DNA of 64,000 nt from Engraulis encrasicolus (GCF_034702125.1 NC_085867.1:42104983-42168982); one strand, 5' to 3'; positions 1 to 14,332 are shown, counted from the stretch's first letter. Numbers and translations: made by a program. Notes: a model not told the origin generated them from the sequence alone.

Positions 1-287
1 TTGTCACCCTCTCCAAGAGCTTCAGTTTCCCCTTTCGCCTCTGGACCTCACATTTACACACCAATTACCCCACAGACGTCACCACACAGCCGCATCATCA
101 CACAGCTGTTATACTACTGGGTGTCCAAAAACTGTATAAAAAAACTGGGAAACAGCGGAGATAGATGTTCGGACAACATGAAAACAATGTTAAAACGTAT
201 CTGTCATAACCAACATTGTAACAAAAAAAAGGATTTGTTGACTGGTTGCAGTTGAACTGGTGTTTTACATTATCACAACAAAGTAAG

Positions 288-1424
288 TAAGGGTTAACGT
301 TCGGCGAGAAGGTCGCTACCGTGGAATAGCAGCACGACAGAGAGAATCTTTAGACCCCGACGCGGAGCGGAAGGGTCTTGTTCTCTCTGAAGTGCTGCTA
401 TTCCACAAAGCGACCGACTCGCCGAAAGTTAACCCGCTTATTATATGGATATACTTAAATGATTCACACATGGCGGGGACATTTCTTTAGGCCTATTTAA
501 TGTTAAGATTGTTGCTGCGCAAAACAAAACAGTGCCGTTGTGGAACACCGCTAGGCAACAGCTAGGTAGCCAGGACAACAGGTGTTGTCTATCACAGCAG
601 CTGATTAGAGTCTTGTTGAAAAGTCGCTTTAGCAGTGAAAAGTCTTGTTGCCATTGACAGCGGTCTGTTATAGACCAACCCGTCCGTTATCGAAAATTAT
701 TATATGGTTGTGACGTCATCTGTCGAATGCTCCATTCATTTCAACGGGGCTCCCCAACGTTCGGACGTCTGTTATTTTTCGATAACGGACGGGTTGGTCT
801 ATAACAGACCGCTGTCAATGGCAACAAGACTTTTCACTGCTAAAGCGACTTTTCAACAAGACTCTAATCAGCTGCTGTGATAGACAGCACCCGTTGTCCT
901 GGCTACCGCTGTCAATGGCAACAAGACGTTCACTGCTAAAGCCACTGGCTTGTATACAAGTCAGTGGCTAAAGCGAATGTTTCATATCACTCCGCAGGGG
1001 GTCCGGTCTTTTGTCACTCTAAATCAGCTGCTGTGATAGACAACACCTGTTGTCCTGGCTAGCCTACCTAGCTGTTGCCTAGCGGTGTTCCACAACGGCA
1101 CTGTTTTGTTTTGCGCAGCAACAATCTTAACATTAAATAGGTCTAAAGAAATGTCCCCGCATGTGTGAATCATTTAAGTATATCCATATAATAAGCGGGT
1201 TAACTTTCGGCGAGTCGGTCGCTTTGTGGAATAGCAGCACTTCAGAGAGAACAAGACCCCTCCGCTCCGCGTCGGGGTCTAAAGATTCTCTCTGTCGTGC
1301 TGCTATTCCACGGTAGCGACCTTCTCGCCGAACGTTAACCCTTACATAACAGACGTGCGAACGTTGGGGAGCCCCGTTGAAATGAATGGAGCATTCGACC
1401 GATGACGTCACACCATATAATAAT
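288..1424. mobile_element. Compound fold-back element (inverted repeats within inverted repeats)
   Basis: The block 288-697 reappears inverted at 773-1344, and 696-777 reappears inverted at 1346-1424, giving the order A, B, A-inverted, B-inverted. Each A arm itself ends in a palindrome of about 145 bp (291-435 and 1197-1341) that starts gggttaac and closes gttaaccc. The A-inverted arm is longer because of a partial internal duplication at about 893-1030, with a perfect-looking small palindrome centred on gtatac near 955. The outer B ends read attattatatgg and ccatataataat. This is the structure of a non-autonomous DNA transposon of fold-back type, possibly one element inserted in or derived from another. 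No transposase is visible. Open frames inside are short and arise from the palindromes. The superfamily is not clear. Confidence 0.8.
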
Positions 1425-1430
1425 AAGAGT

Positions 1431-2077
1431 TACCGCACATCCACTTGAAAAAATATGCGAAAGTATGTGAGAAAAGTATAGTCACTTGAAAAAGATGTAA
1501 TGACCTGTGAGAAATAATCCTTCAAATACACCGGGTTGGGCATTTTCAATAACATGCTTACGTGTCGACGGTGACTCAATTTATCTCCGTTAAAGCAACA
1601 AGATGACTTCATTGAGTTAAGTTGAGCCAACACATATTTTTACAGTGAGAGAGAGGCCTATCTATTGATCGTTATCTCCATCTGTGCACATACAGACAGA
1701 ATAACAATCAGGGGACAATCAGCGGCCATTTTCATAATTGCATTGTTACTTACGCACTTACAACGTATTTCGGCTTTTGATTTACGGTGTTCTGCAGAGT
1801 GCCCTTCCCTAAAACATTTCTTCTCAAAATACTTTTGTAAGGTTGGTATTAGTCACCCTTGAATATGTTTTGACAAACTTTAATTGTTTTTGTGTCTGTG
1901 TTTGGGTGTATGCACAGGCCATTGTGTAAAATGAAAAGGAGCACAAATAGGTACTTGCTGTAAACTGGCCTTACTAAGAGAAAACATTTCATATCATAAC
2001 ATTAGCATGCATACTGTTTTTTCTAGAAGTTCTCATTTTCTTTGGTTAGTACACCCAAGGTACATTTCGTATGCCCA

Positions 2078-2080
<3 letters not shown>
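1431..2080. other. Non-coding stretch, nothing recognised
   Basis: AT-rich sequence with only short chance open frames. I see no repeat family, splice-site pair or RNA gene here. Confidence 0.6.

Positions 2081-2147
<67 letters not shown>
2081..2147. repeat. (AC)n microsatellite
   Basis: About 33 uninterrupted AC units. Confidence 0.97.
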
Positions 2148-2151
<4 letters not shown>

Positions 2152-2675
2152 TGGACAGATAGTCGTTGCTCCTCATGTTTCCCGTATTCTTCCTCAACAA
2201 AAGAGACTCTTCTTTCCTCTCAGGGTTCCCTGGTTCCTCCACTGTATCACAGCCCTAGTAGTAGAAAGAATAGGTGTTGAATGATCGGGGGAAGGGGGAC
2301 CCCAAGGGACAGTTATGGTAAATACCAAGGTTTCAACAACGGATATAGGGATTTTAAAAATGACAAAACAGGACCTTGATTTGAAAATGATGCATAATAT
2401 TCTTTTAATATTATGAACTTCAGATTTCGTGTTGATTTAAGTAATCACAACACTAAATCAGAACACTGCACAACTATTAATGAGGGGAGTAGGTTGTTGT
2501 ATAATATCCAACAGTACATAAGTATAACATGTAGTTTAATATTGAATAATGTTTATTTAGTATTCAAATGTCAAAACCTTCAACATTGATTCTCCTTGAT
2601 TCTCCATGTTGCCACTTCAAGAGGCCAGATAACCACGTTTTCAACATTGTGTCACAGTGTTTGAAACATGGAAAT

Positions 2676-3387
2676 TAGAGGTGTGTCGTTCATGAACGAG
2701 CCGGTTCTTTTGAACGGCTCCCTGAAGTGAACGATGGGAACCGGATCACAGCTGGGGGAGCCACTCGACCGTTATTTCGTTCATTTTTCATTCATTTTAA
2801 GCACGTGACCTCGACCAGAGTAATTCAATTTGGGAAAAAACACAATTGTTTGCCTCAAATATGGCTTTCAGGCAGACCAGAACGGAGCCGGTATCGGTGC
2901 TCGCACCAGTTACGTTCGGCACTTAAGTGTTTGTCTGCGAACCGCCAGTGTTCATACCGGGCTCTGAACTTTTTCCGCACGTGACTGTGTTACCCGGATG
3001 AACCTGCTGACGACCACGCTGTCGTCACGGTTCGCAGAGAAAAACCTGGTATTTTGCGGTTCGCATTGCGAACCAATTTTCCGGTTCGCAAACGCAAATA
3101 TCTGTAGCGTGAACACGACGGTCGGTTCGCGATTAGTTGCGGGAACGGGCTCCAGCACGGTTCTCAGTCGGCCTGAATGCGCTAAAAGAGAGGCAAAAAC
3201 GGTCTTTAGAAGCAGGAGAATAATCAGTTGTTGTTTGGACATTACCTTGAGGAGGAGTCAAAATATTACATTCACTGAATAAATAATTTAAAAAAGAGCC
3301 AAAAGAGCCAGATTTTTTAACGGCTCTTTGAAAGGAATGAGCCACTAAGATCCGGATCCCGAAAAAGAGCCATAAATCCCATCTCTA
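2676..3387. mobile_element. Non-autonomous hAT-like element, 712 bp
   Basis: The element is flanked by a perfect 8-bp target duplication, atggaaat, at 2668-2675 and 3388-3395. Its ends are imperfect inverted repeats: the left reads TAGAGGTGTGTC and the right, on the other strand, TAGAGATGGGAT. Subterminal copies of gagccgttctttt-like sequence occur on both sides, near 2697-2722 and 3297-3345. An 8-bp duplication is the hallmark of hAT transposition. No transposase frame is present, so it must have been mobilised in trans. Several short open frames inside, one of 96 codons on the minus strand, have no recognisable domain and are probably chance. Confidence 0.88.
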
Positions 3388-3395
3388 ATGGAAAT

Positions 3396-3827
3396 CCGTG
3401 AAAGATGTTTCTGAATGGCTGAAATTAGGGCACTTTCCATAATCAAAAGAGAATTTTACTGTGTACAGAAGACTTTGGAAAAGACTAACAGAGCATCATT
3501 AGCTGATATCTTTAGCTCATTCCATCCAAGCACATTGGCCTCTTTTTTCCTGTGAAATGAAGTCCAAGTTAAGTCTGTTTAATTGAACATGTCCATTTAA
3601 ATATGTCAATTTGTTACCAAAAAGAGAGTCCTGCTTTTTAGTCAGTGCCAGCTCAATGCTTTGTTGCACATTTGATTGCAGCTCTCTCCCACACATTCCC
3701 TCCCATAATCTCCTAGTTTCATGTGTGTATTCATCAGACACGCATATCCATGCCGAGATGCCAGATGCATCTTCTTCAGAGGAACTTCAAGTTGGCTACA
3801 CGGAATTACTGTGCTGTTGATAAGATC
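3396..3827. other. Non-coding stretch, nothing recognised
   Basis: No repeat or gene signal found. Confidence 0.55.
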
Positions 3828-3836
3828 TGTGTGTGT

Positions 3837-3903
<67 letters not shown>

Positions 3904-3997
3904 TTTTCCTGCTCTGGCTCTCTTTCTCCTGTCTACCACTCTCTGCTACCTACACACATGCACACATGCACACACGCACACGCACACGCACACACAG
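3828..3997. repeat. (GT)n(CT)n microsatellite followed by imperfect (CA)n
   Basis: A short GT run passes into about 30 CT units up to 3901, then pyrimidine-rich sequence and an imperfect CA run at 3952-3997. Confidence 0.93.
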
Positions 3998-4222
3998 AAT
4001 GCATCAGATCCAACATAAGAGAAATGTATGGGCCAGATATCAAAGCTTCTTGGCTAAGGTGTAGCTTTATAATGAGTCTAATCAAGCCACTGTGTTTATT
4101 TTCGCACGCACTCCCCCACTGATTGAAGAGTACTATTTTCCTGGAACCTTCTGTAGTTCCATGATTTTAATGGTACGATGTATCGCCTCTTTTTTGCTTG
4201 ATTTTTTTTTACACAACTTTAA

Positions 4223-4428
4223 AGGAACAGTCCACCATTTTTAAAAAAAATATGCTCGTTTTACACCTTCCTTGACTGGACCCATTCGGTGTAGTGATGT
4301 AAGCTAAGAAGTAACATCATCAGAATCAGATAACGGGTGGAAGAACAGGAGAAAGATAAAACTCTATTATTCCATTCGAGGGGAGGTGTAAAAATGAGCA
4401 TATTTCCAAAAAATGGTAGACTGTTCCT
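4223..4428. mobile_element. TTAA-flanked MITE
   Basis: A 206-bp inverted-repeat element with TTAA on both sides (4219-4222 and 4429-4432). The left end AGGAACAGTCCACCATTT matches the inverted right end AGGAACAGTCTACCATTT, and the arms continue for about 45 bp. TTAA target duplication is typical of piggyBac and Kolobok elements. It has no coding capacity. At least five other TTAA-flanked elements in this window have related AGG...ACTG termini. Confidence 0.85.
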
Positions 4429-4432
4429 TTAA

Positions 4433-5015
4433 AACGGATTCTTTAGGGAGTCAAACTTAGATGCTACTTATGTACTTACTATCCCCAAGGCCCTTTTAGG
4501 CCCATGTATAACCACGATCCCCCACCATCGCATCGCATGCACCCCCTAAGGTCTTCGTATTTTGTTTATGGTGTGTAAATTTAGCTTAAATCAAGATGTG
4601 CCGCTTTGGTTGAAAACCGCTCCTGTCTAAAAAAGACCTGGGCTTAATTAGTGGGCTTCTGGAAACCAGATACCCTGTATTTATTTGCCCAAACATTGCA
4701 ATTCTACTTGGACAGATGAAGCAGACCTTGGGTCGGATAATTTCTCCTGAAGTGTTTAATTATGTTTTGAAATTTTATTTTTTTTTGTTTTTTACTTTCT
4801 TGTTTTTTTTTTCAGAGGCTTGGAGCAGCGATTCTGCGGGAACGTTTCCCAGGCTAGACAGATTCAGAGTGAATCCTTTTACAGTGAGTAAGAAAAACAG
4901 TCTATTCAAAACGGAGTGTCCTCATTCTCAAATTTTGATTTTTTTCTTCTTTGTCAGCTGAAGAACCGAACATACGTTCACAGATCACACGCACACAGCC
5001 CACACACGGACACAG
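4433..5015. other. Non-coding stretch, nothing recognised
   Basis: Contains T-rich runs near 4772-4812 and no gene or repeat I can name. Confidence 0.55.
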
Positions 5016-5023
5016 GGAGAGCG

Positions 5024-5184
<161 letters not shown>

Positions 5185-5426
5185 AACATGGTAGGCCTAC
5201 TAAAAACGATAGCCATTTTGCAGGGCTTGAATACTAATGACACTACAATAGGGTGGACTGGCTAATCCTGCCCCGGGGCCAGAGACGGTTGGGGTCATCT
5301 CTCCGGAGCCTCAATAGAGGTGTCTCACAAAGGCAGGACATAGCCAGGGCCTCTCACAGCTTCAGCCGGGCCCGGGACGAAGTCATCTAGAAGCCCCTCC
5401 TCACAAAATACATACGATTCAATGGG

Positions 5427-5587
5427 GACCAAATTCTGGGCGTTTTGTGGAAAAAGGTTCTCACACTCCTAGAACCTAAGAAGAAAAAAATCCAAAGGAG
5501 TGTGCGAACCTTTTTCCACATAACGTTATTTTTTTTGTTCAGCACCAGGGATTGTGCCCAAGCAACTACAGTGACCAAATTCTGGGC
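5427..5587. repeat. 25-bp-arm hairpin flanked by 15-bp direct repeats
   Basis: Inverted arms at 5446-5470 and 5496-5520 (tgtggaaaaaggttc... and ...gaacctttttccaca) are separated by about 25 bp. The direct repeat gaccaaattctgggc occurs on both sides at 5427-5441 and 5573-5587. This could be a tiny inverted-repeat insertion with duplicated flank, or a hairpin-forming transcript. No element family is recognised. Confidence 0.75.
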
Positions 5588-6402
<815 letters not shown>

Positions 6403-6803
6403 GTCATGATTCTGGGCGTTCTCCACTCTACTCAGTGATGAGTATCGTGTCTGAGCATACAGAAGACATGATCAAGGGAGAACGCGTGACTCAGTCCATA
6501 CCATGTGGCCGCATGCATTAGCATGTCCGTAACTGCCATTGAGGACACAGAGGTCATGTCCTCTGTTTTTTTTTTTACAGTAATGTCAAATATATCTGTT
6601 GATGAAAACAGATATATGATCAACAATGATAAATTCAGTCTATATACGCCACCCCCATTTATCCTCAAGGCAGTGATTTATGAAAACAAACTTAAGAGTT
6701 TGACTGAAGCGTTTGAAGCATTCTTAATTTACAGTATGCATACAGCAAGCAGTATTTGACCTCGGTATTTGAACATGTCTGGTTATGGCCCTGTGCATTA
6801 GGT

Positions 6804-6880
6804 CAGGGGTTCTCAAACTTTTTTTTCTCAGTCAGGGACCCCTAACAGAGCAGAGGATGTTGCAAGGAACCCTTGATAAT
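6804..6880 (+). mobile_element. One end of a hAT-like element
   Basis: CAGGGGTTCTCAAACTTTTT followed by a gggacccct motif is the typical terminal sequence of a common fish hAT-like MITE. The full-length copy at 62887-63331 has the same type of end. No matching right end or target duplication is visible, so I treat it as a fragment and mark only the recognisable part. Confidence 0.5.
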
Positions 6881-8300
6881 CACCCCACAAACGTCAGAGA
6901 AATGTCCGAATTCCACCTTTAAACCCACTCTACTAACGTCTATTGCAATACCAAACTTTTCCATGGAGCCCCTATCAAAGTGCCACGGACGCCCACACCC
7001 CACATTCAGAGCCACTGTGGTAGATCTAAACCTGGAAACGGACAGTTTGAAAGACGGTCAGTAGTGTGTAAAACCTCGCAAAAAGAGAAAGGTTTGTTTT
7101 TATTTCTTATACGTTTTATGGGAATGTTTACAAATGGGAGCCTGGGAGCTATTGTAGGATGGTGGGTTTCAGTTGGTTAGGGGGGTTTGAGTGAGGTGGC
7201 GGAGGGGGGTTGGAGGTAAAAGTAAAAAACCCAACCCCTCACTAGAGAGTGTACGTGCGGGGCAAGAAGGATGCGTGCTGAAAGATCAGAGAGCGAGTTC
7301 AATCATAAGAGGCACTTATGGTCTCTTTATACGACTGCTAATAGCATGTTTAGTTCGATATTTTTAGGAGCGAGAGCACACACAGGGCCCTGGCCTGAGA
7401 GATTGGGAATGGGAGAGAGAAGCCTATGTGCAATGACACAGTACAGTACGATGGTTGTGATGTGTGTGTGTGTGTGTGTGATGTGTGTTGTTGTGTCTGT
7501 TGGTTTTCCCAGACAAATGAAAGAGGGAGAAATGACAATGACAATGAGTTCTCATTCTATGAAGGATATGCATCACATCACACAAAACACTCGCAGTCAG
7601 AAATGTCATTCAGAGGCAGAGGTGCTTACGTGTCTTCCACGACTTGCCTGGTCACTAACATGATAGATATGGGATGTGTATGTGGTCAGTTGGAATACAG
7701 GCATAATGATGAGACTGTCTTGTGAGTGACTGTTCAAGATAGACAATGAAAAAAAACATACTGCGTATGTTTGTTTTTTCTAGGGTTTTTTTTGCTTTTC
7801 AGGATCTTTCTCTTTGATGTGGATGAACTGTGCCAAACCAACAGCATGCTTCTCTCCGCGCTTGTCAATATATTTAGTTTTCCCAGCGTGATCCTCTGAA
7901 CATGTCGGCAGTGATGTAATCTCTCGGTTTATGTGTTGGCTGATCCTGTGAAATGAAGGAAAAAAAAACGCATCAGCATGTAACCCCGGAGCTAGAGCTA
8001 GAGGACCCCCGTTTGCCAGCTCCGGGGCTCTTCCCAAATCACGTCTCTGTTTACGGCATGAAACAGCTAAGTGGAGTAAACATTGCATCCATCAGAGACA
8101 CATTTTCCGTGTTTTGCAATAACACAAGCGTCATAAAACAGTACAGTTTTTAACTGGACTTGCAAAAGGGCAACAGTGTATAGGCCTTCACTTTATTACT
8201 GCCCCTGTTCGATTAGTGTAACAAAGGATGCAATACCATGTACTGTAACATTACTTTCACTCTACACAGGGTTAAGGTTAGGATCAGGTATGCATGCACA
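6881..8300. other. Non-coding stretch, nothing major recognised
   Basis: Holds a short GT run near 7460-7482 and a small palindrome at 7748-7780. No exon structure or transposon boundary was found. Confidence 0.5.
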
Positions 8301-8308
8301 TTGTAACC

Positions 8309-8633
8309 GGGCGAATAGACCAGCCGCGACGAGATTTAAGCGACAGAGAATCGCTTCTGTGCACCAAGAGTGATACGAGCGATTGAAGCGACTAGATTAT
8401 GTCCGTTAAAAGCAGAATGCAAGCATTCCAACATTCCCATTGGCTGTGGCGGCTGTCGCTGAACCGTGTCATAGCTTATTTGCATAATATTCTCAGGAGT
8501 TCAACTTCAAACTGTCGCTCTCGTCGCGCGAATCACCTTTAGTCGTAGAATCTCTTTTGTCGTGCGACTCAATACAAAGTCAATTACTTCCGTCGCTCGC
8601 CTCGCTCAGGTCGCGGCCGGTGTATTTGTGCGG
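8309..8633. mobile_element. GCGAC-rich MITE, copy 1 (Harbinger-like?)
   Basis: The sequence runs from CCGGGCGAATAGACC to the inverted end read as CCGCACAAATACACC on the other strand. TAA flanks it on both sides (8305-8307, and after 8632), as for the 3-bp TWA duplications of PIF/Harbinger elements. The interior is full of GCGAC/GTCGC words. A second copy lies at 42671-42975 with long matches such as gtccgttaaaagcagaatgc. No coding capacity. Confidence 0.65.
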
Positions 8634-9237
8634 TAAGTAGGCCTACCTACATCATAGTATTACATGTTGATACATGTAATTATTACACTAAAAAGTAAAG
8701 TAAAGTGTTACAACACAGTACCTAACCCCTAAGCTACAATGCAAGTACATATTCTCATCTTTTAGATACATAGGCCAACTTACTTGCTATGTACCTCATT
8801 ATTGTAACAAGGATGTGAATACTGTATAAAGTATAATCCAGTCAGTCAGTGCATTGCCCTCCAGTCACCCTCCTGTAATGTTGTGTTTTCTGCTCTCAAA
8901 GTCTAATCCAAACTCTACTATCATGAAAAGGAAAGGTGTACAGGACTGAAATAATTCAAAATGTGAATCACTTTCATGTGAAATCTGTTTGGGATAGACT
9001 GTAGTGCGCCTGGCCTTGCACAATGGTGAAATGATATGCCTTGAAATGATACGATGAAAAGCCTTTACAAAAGGTTCAACCCAAAGGTAATATTTACCAA
9101 GCCAAGCTAAATAGTGAGATGTGTTGTAAAACAAAGTAGGCTATCTCAGACTGTCTTGCAGCTACAGCAATAACAGATGAAAAATTTGGGTCCAGAAAGC
9201 GAAAGCACTCCTGACACATACTGTATGTGCTCTAAGC

Positions 9238-9435
9238 CAGTGGTGTAGTCTACTTTTTTATGGTGGGTATACTGTACACTTGAGCATTTTTTGAAGTGGG
9301 TATACTGTATATATTTGTGCTATTCAAAACAATGGATTAATCAATTTTAAGTGGGTATACTGAAATCCCTGAAATTAAGAAGTGGGTATACTCCGTATAT
9401 AGAATACTCCGTATTCTACGTAGACTACACCACTG
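9238..9435. mobile_element. hAT-like MITE, 198 bp
   Basis: The inverted ends CAGTGGTGTAGTCTAC and GTAGACTACACCACTG are perfect. The 8-bp duplication ctctaagc at 9230-9237 and 9436-9443 is perfect. Inside, the motif agtgggtatact is repeated three times or more. Immediately after the right duplication, at 9444, another hAT-type start (CAGTGGTTCTCAAAG) begins but has no visible partner. Confidence 0.92.
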
Positions 9436-9443
9436 CTCTAAGC

Positions 9444-10778
<1,335 letters not shown>

Positions 10779-11187
10779 CAGGGCTTGACACTGGCACCTG
10801 CCAACTAGTCAAATGCTGGTAAAACTTGGCTGTGGCTAGTAATATGTTCAGTGTCACTAGCCAATTTGGCTGGCAGCTTATGACATACGCATCATAGTAG
10901 CCTATATTCTGTTTGCCCCTTGTGTATCATCTTTTTTGTATTTCACTTGAAGAAAAAGCTCAGTAAGTCAGTTTCTATTTGCTTGATATACTTCCATGTA
11001 GAAAGCCGTACACTCATCTTGCTTTAGCACCTTATCTTCTGAGGTTAGATGTACAATATCATGATAAAGAAAAAAAACAATATAACAATATAACATCTGT
11101 GGCTAGTGGAATACCTAAATGGCTAGTGACTCGGGAAAACCACTAGCCACAGTGGCCGGTGGGTGAAAAAGTTAATGTCAAGCCCTG
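10779..11187. mobile_element. hAT-like element inserted in a GT tract, 409 bp
   Basis: Ends CAGGGCTTGACACTGG and, inverted, CAGGGCTTGACATTAAC bound the element. It is preceded by the GT tract and followed directly by gtgtgtgt, so the duplication is eight bases of the microsatellite itself. The word ctagtgg or ctagcca recurs several times inside. A half copy with the same end (CAGTGCTTGACACTAAC) starts at 40410, again directly against a CA tract. Confidence 0.82.
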
Positions 11188-11442
11188 GTGTGTGTGTACT
11201 GCGCCAATCTACCTTCATGAGGCCACTGCTATTGGAGCCAACAAGCAGGGGCCCAAATCTCAGACCACACATGTTTTGACCCATTTTGCTGGGGTAAAGG
11301 TAAAAGTGTAAACATTTCCTCACTGACAGGTTAAGGTGAGGAATTGTATTGGTTTAGGTGCAGTTTAGCATTCTTTAGCTATTGTTAAGGTTCATATGAA
11401 TGGAAGTCAATGGGAGGGCCCCACAAAGATATTAAGGTGGGG

Positions 11443-11720
<278 letters not shown>

Positions 11721-12452
11721 CAAGGGAGTTACAAAGATCCATGATTACAGACAGCGTCCAATCAGATGGCTGGCATTTAGGCATAATGGATTCGGCTGGC
11801 AGAGATAAGTCAGACATGACAGCAAAACATCCGATTCGCTCTGACTGTCTAGCAACAGGTGAAGGAACAGGTGCTGCTTAAGCCTGTTGTCAACAGCATG
11901 GCTCTATTGGCATATAACACACAGCCCTTACAGTATGCAATATTCTGTACCAAACATTATGTAGGCCTATATTTTACATAGGCTACCAAATGCAAGCCCT
12001 AACAAAACGGTACAGTACAAGTATAAGGTATACTTTGTCAGACGGTACCCAATTACTTCAAAAGGGACAGGAAAATAAAATGTAGGCCTAACCGAAAAGT
12101 AATTTAGACCACCTGCCATTGTCAGTGATCACAAAGCCATTACACTTGAAGGGAGTTCATATCTGTAGCCAATATTAATCATTTGTATAAGTGTTCTTAA
12201 TTGTTCATAGTACTGTATGTATATGGCCCACTGGGTTCCTTGCTTCTGTAGGCCTACTTCATAATCTTATGCACTTTAGAGTCAAGGAAATGTAGGCATT
12301 TGGTGTTCTACAATTCCTTGCATAGCACGAATTGCATTGCAAACTAGGACAGGAATATAGCGCCCTGATGTAATGATGTGCGTTGATCATCTGAGATTAG
12401 AGACAGAAAAAAATGTGATGCAGGGTGAACTGAGTCATACGGGCTACTTATG
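11721..12452. other. Non-coding stretch, nothing recognised
   Basis: Contains three of the TAGGCCTA octamers described in the findings but no gene or element boundary. Confidence 0.5.
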
Positions 12453-12460
12453 CAGGTTTC

Positions 12461-12728
12461 TGTAACACTTTACTTTACAGTACAGTAATTACTGTGTACT
12501 TTCTGCATAACAACAGGGTAACAGAGAGAAGTTACATGGTATCTAATGGGTAAAAAAGGGTAATTACAAAGTAAATACCATGTGATACACATATCTCAAG
12601 AATTACTATGAAACTACTGCATATTTTCTAGCCATCTAATCATCTAACTTCTCTCTGTTACCCTGTTGTTACCCAGAAAGTACACTGTAATTGCGTATGG
12701 TAACTGTACCGTAAAGTAAAGCGTTACC
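12461..12728. mobile_element. Long-TIR MITE with GTAACACTTTA ends (hAT-like)
   Basis: Arms of about 85 bp are inverted repeats, starting GTAACACTTTACTTTAC and ending GTAAAGTAAAGCGTTACC. Both flanks carry caggtttc (12453-12460 and 12729-12736), an 8-bp duplication. Elements at 32978-33275 and 33329-33691 share the termini. Confidence 0.85.
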
Positions 12729-12785
12729 CAGGTTTCTGTTTGAGGTTACTGAAAGAAAGGAAAGTAAGAAGGAACAAATTAATAT

Positions 12786-13110
12786 GGGGGACGGCATGGC
12801 TTAGCTGGCTAAGTAAGGTGACATACCATACATGGGTTCGCGGTGTTTGTAAACACGATGTTGTGAGGAGGGTCAAGACACTGGCAGCCAACCACGTGAG
12901 TTATTTTTTTGACCAACAGCGGTTTCCAACAATCAGAGAGTTGTGCGCAGCTAGGTTCGCGCAACCAGAAGAAAACAAAAATTTAGAACACATGTATATA
13001 CCCGAGGACCCAAGTTCAAATGTAGTTCAGGTTGTGTCCCTTCCCCATCTCACTCCCACTTGTTTCCTGTCACACTCGCTACTGTCCTGTCCAAAATAAA
13101 GGTATAAAAC
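12786..13110 (+). mobile_element. tRNA-derived SINE with an internal insertion
   Basis: The left part resembles a tRNA 5' half with a Pol III A-box (tggcttagctgg near 12798). The right part has a B-box-like aagttcaaatg near 13012, then a body ending cctgtcca...aaataaagg. The body and the aaataaagg end match the SINE at 30157-30312. The two promoter boxes lie about 200 bp apart rather than the usual 30-60, so roughly 12815-13000 is probably inserted sequence. A 119-codon open frame across this element is not a gene. Confidence 0.6.
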
Positions 13111-14141
13111 CTGCCCAAAGATATATATTTTTTTAAAATACAATGAAAGAATACACGGCAGTGTATGCTGTGACTCTCGACTATTCTAGATGGCGGGGCA
13201 GCTCTTGAAAGAATGGCTTCCAGATGGCTCATAACCATAACTTAATTGCATCCTGCGAGTCTAAATTTACCCAGGGTACAAACTACGCAAACCCACCACT
13301 TACTCACTCCTGATAAAAGATGGGATACGCTTCTCCATTGTATAACTGTCATGCATATGTAGTTTCACTTGTGAAAATAGGATCTTTTAATAGGCCTTTA
13401 TACTATTTCAACAACAAAAAACATTTACCAAGTCTTGTCAGTCACTTTGTCTTTTTTCAAATCTAATTCCAACAAGCTTTCCAACAAAAAAAATCTAGTC
13501 ACCTGTGAACTCTCCCAAGATTCCTGGTGCAATAGAGTTAAATTAGGTGGAAAAGTGGGAACTAGCTACCCACTCCCAGGGGTGCTGGCAGGAGCGGGGC
13601 CTCCTGCAATAAAATAGGTCTGGGCAACCCACATTTATTGCACCTAAAATGCTCAGAGAATTCCTTCTTGATGAAACATTGTATCTTATCAGCAGTTTTA
13701 ACCATTTAGGTGCACCGTGGTACGTCAATTTCTCTGTGTGTGTAAGAAAATAAAATTAGGCAACCCACCCCTACAACTAGTGAAGGTGGCATCCTTTCCT
13801 TTGTCTATTTGAGCATGTCCCTCAATGCATAATTCTAAACGGGTTAGGCAGAAAACAGGAAAAAGAGCCGCACACAAGGATGGCAATCAGGAAAAACCGT
13901 ATTGGGGAAAAAAGTAAAAGCTAAAGTAAAAAGTCGGATACAAACCTTTTGTTTTCCAGCCTATCATCAGTGTTCCAAGTTTGAAATAAGTCATCAGTAC
14001 CAAAGGCCTATACAATACAGAATGCAGACTGTTGTATCCAAAAACCCACTCCTGCAATATATAATAGTGATTATGGGCCCCTGAATTGCCCTCATCAATT
14101 GTATTTCCCACTCACAGCAAATTTAGAATAACGAGATAGAG
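13111..14141. other. Non-coding stretch, nothing recognised
   Basis: Only chance open frames up to about 74 codons. Confidence 0.5.
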
Positions 14142-14145
14142 TTAA

Positions 14146-14332
14146 AGGAGAATTCAAGCCAATATCAACATGCTGTTGCTCACGCTGAGCTGGACTTGTC
14201 ATTTTTTTTGTTCAGCCCTTTTCGAGATCCTATTGCCTGCTGAATGGCGGTGGTTTGTTTGCCCCCAGTTAGCTGGCTAAGCTTGTAGTGTGAGCAAAAC
14301 AGCGGCATGTTGAAATTGGCCTGATATCTCCT
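14146..14332. mobile_element. TTAA-flanked MITE
   Basis: Inverted arms of about 45 bp start AGGAGAATTCAAGCCAATAT on the left. The right arm, inverted, reads AGGAGATATCAGGCCAATTT. TTAA lies at 14142-14145 and 14333-14336. No coding capacity. Confidence 0.82.

Noticed and set aside
1133..1411. 92-codon minus-strand open frame
   Set aside because: Lies entirely within the inverted repeats of the fold-back element.
12740..13099. 119-codon plus-strand open frame
   Set aside because: Lies across a SINE and its insertion; the end of the frame is SINE body shared with 30157-30312.
13560..13770. Possible hAT-like element starting CAGGGGTGCTGGCAGG
   Set aside because: No matching right end or 8-bp duplication could be found.
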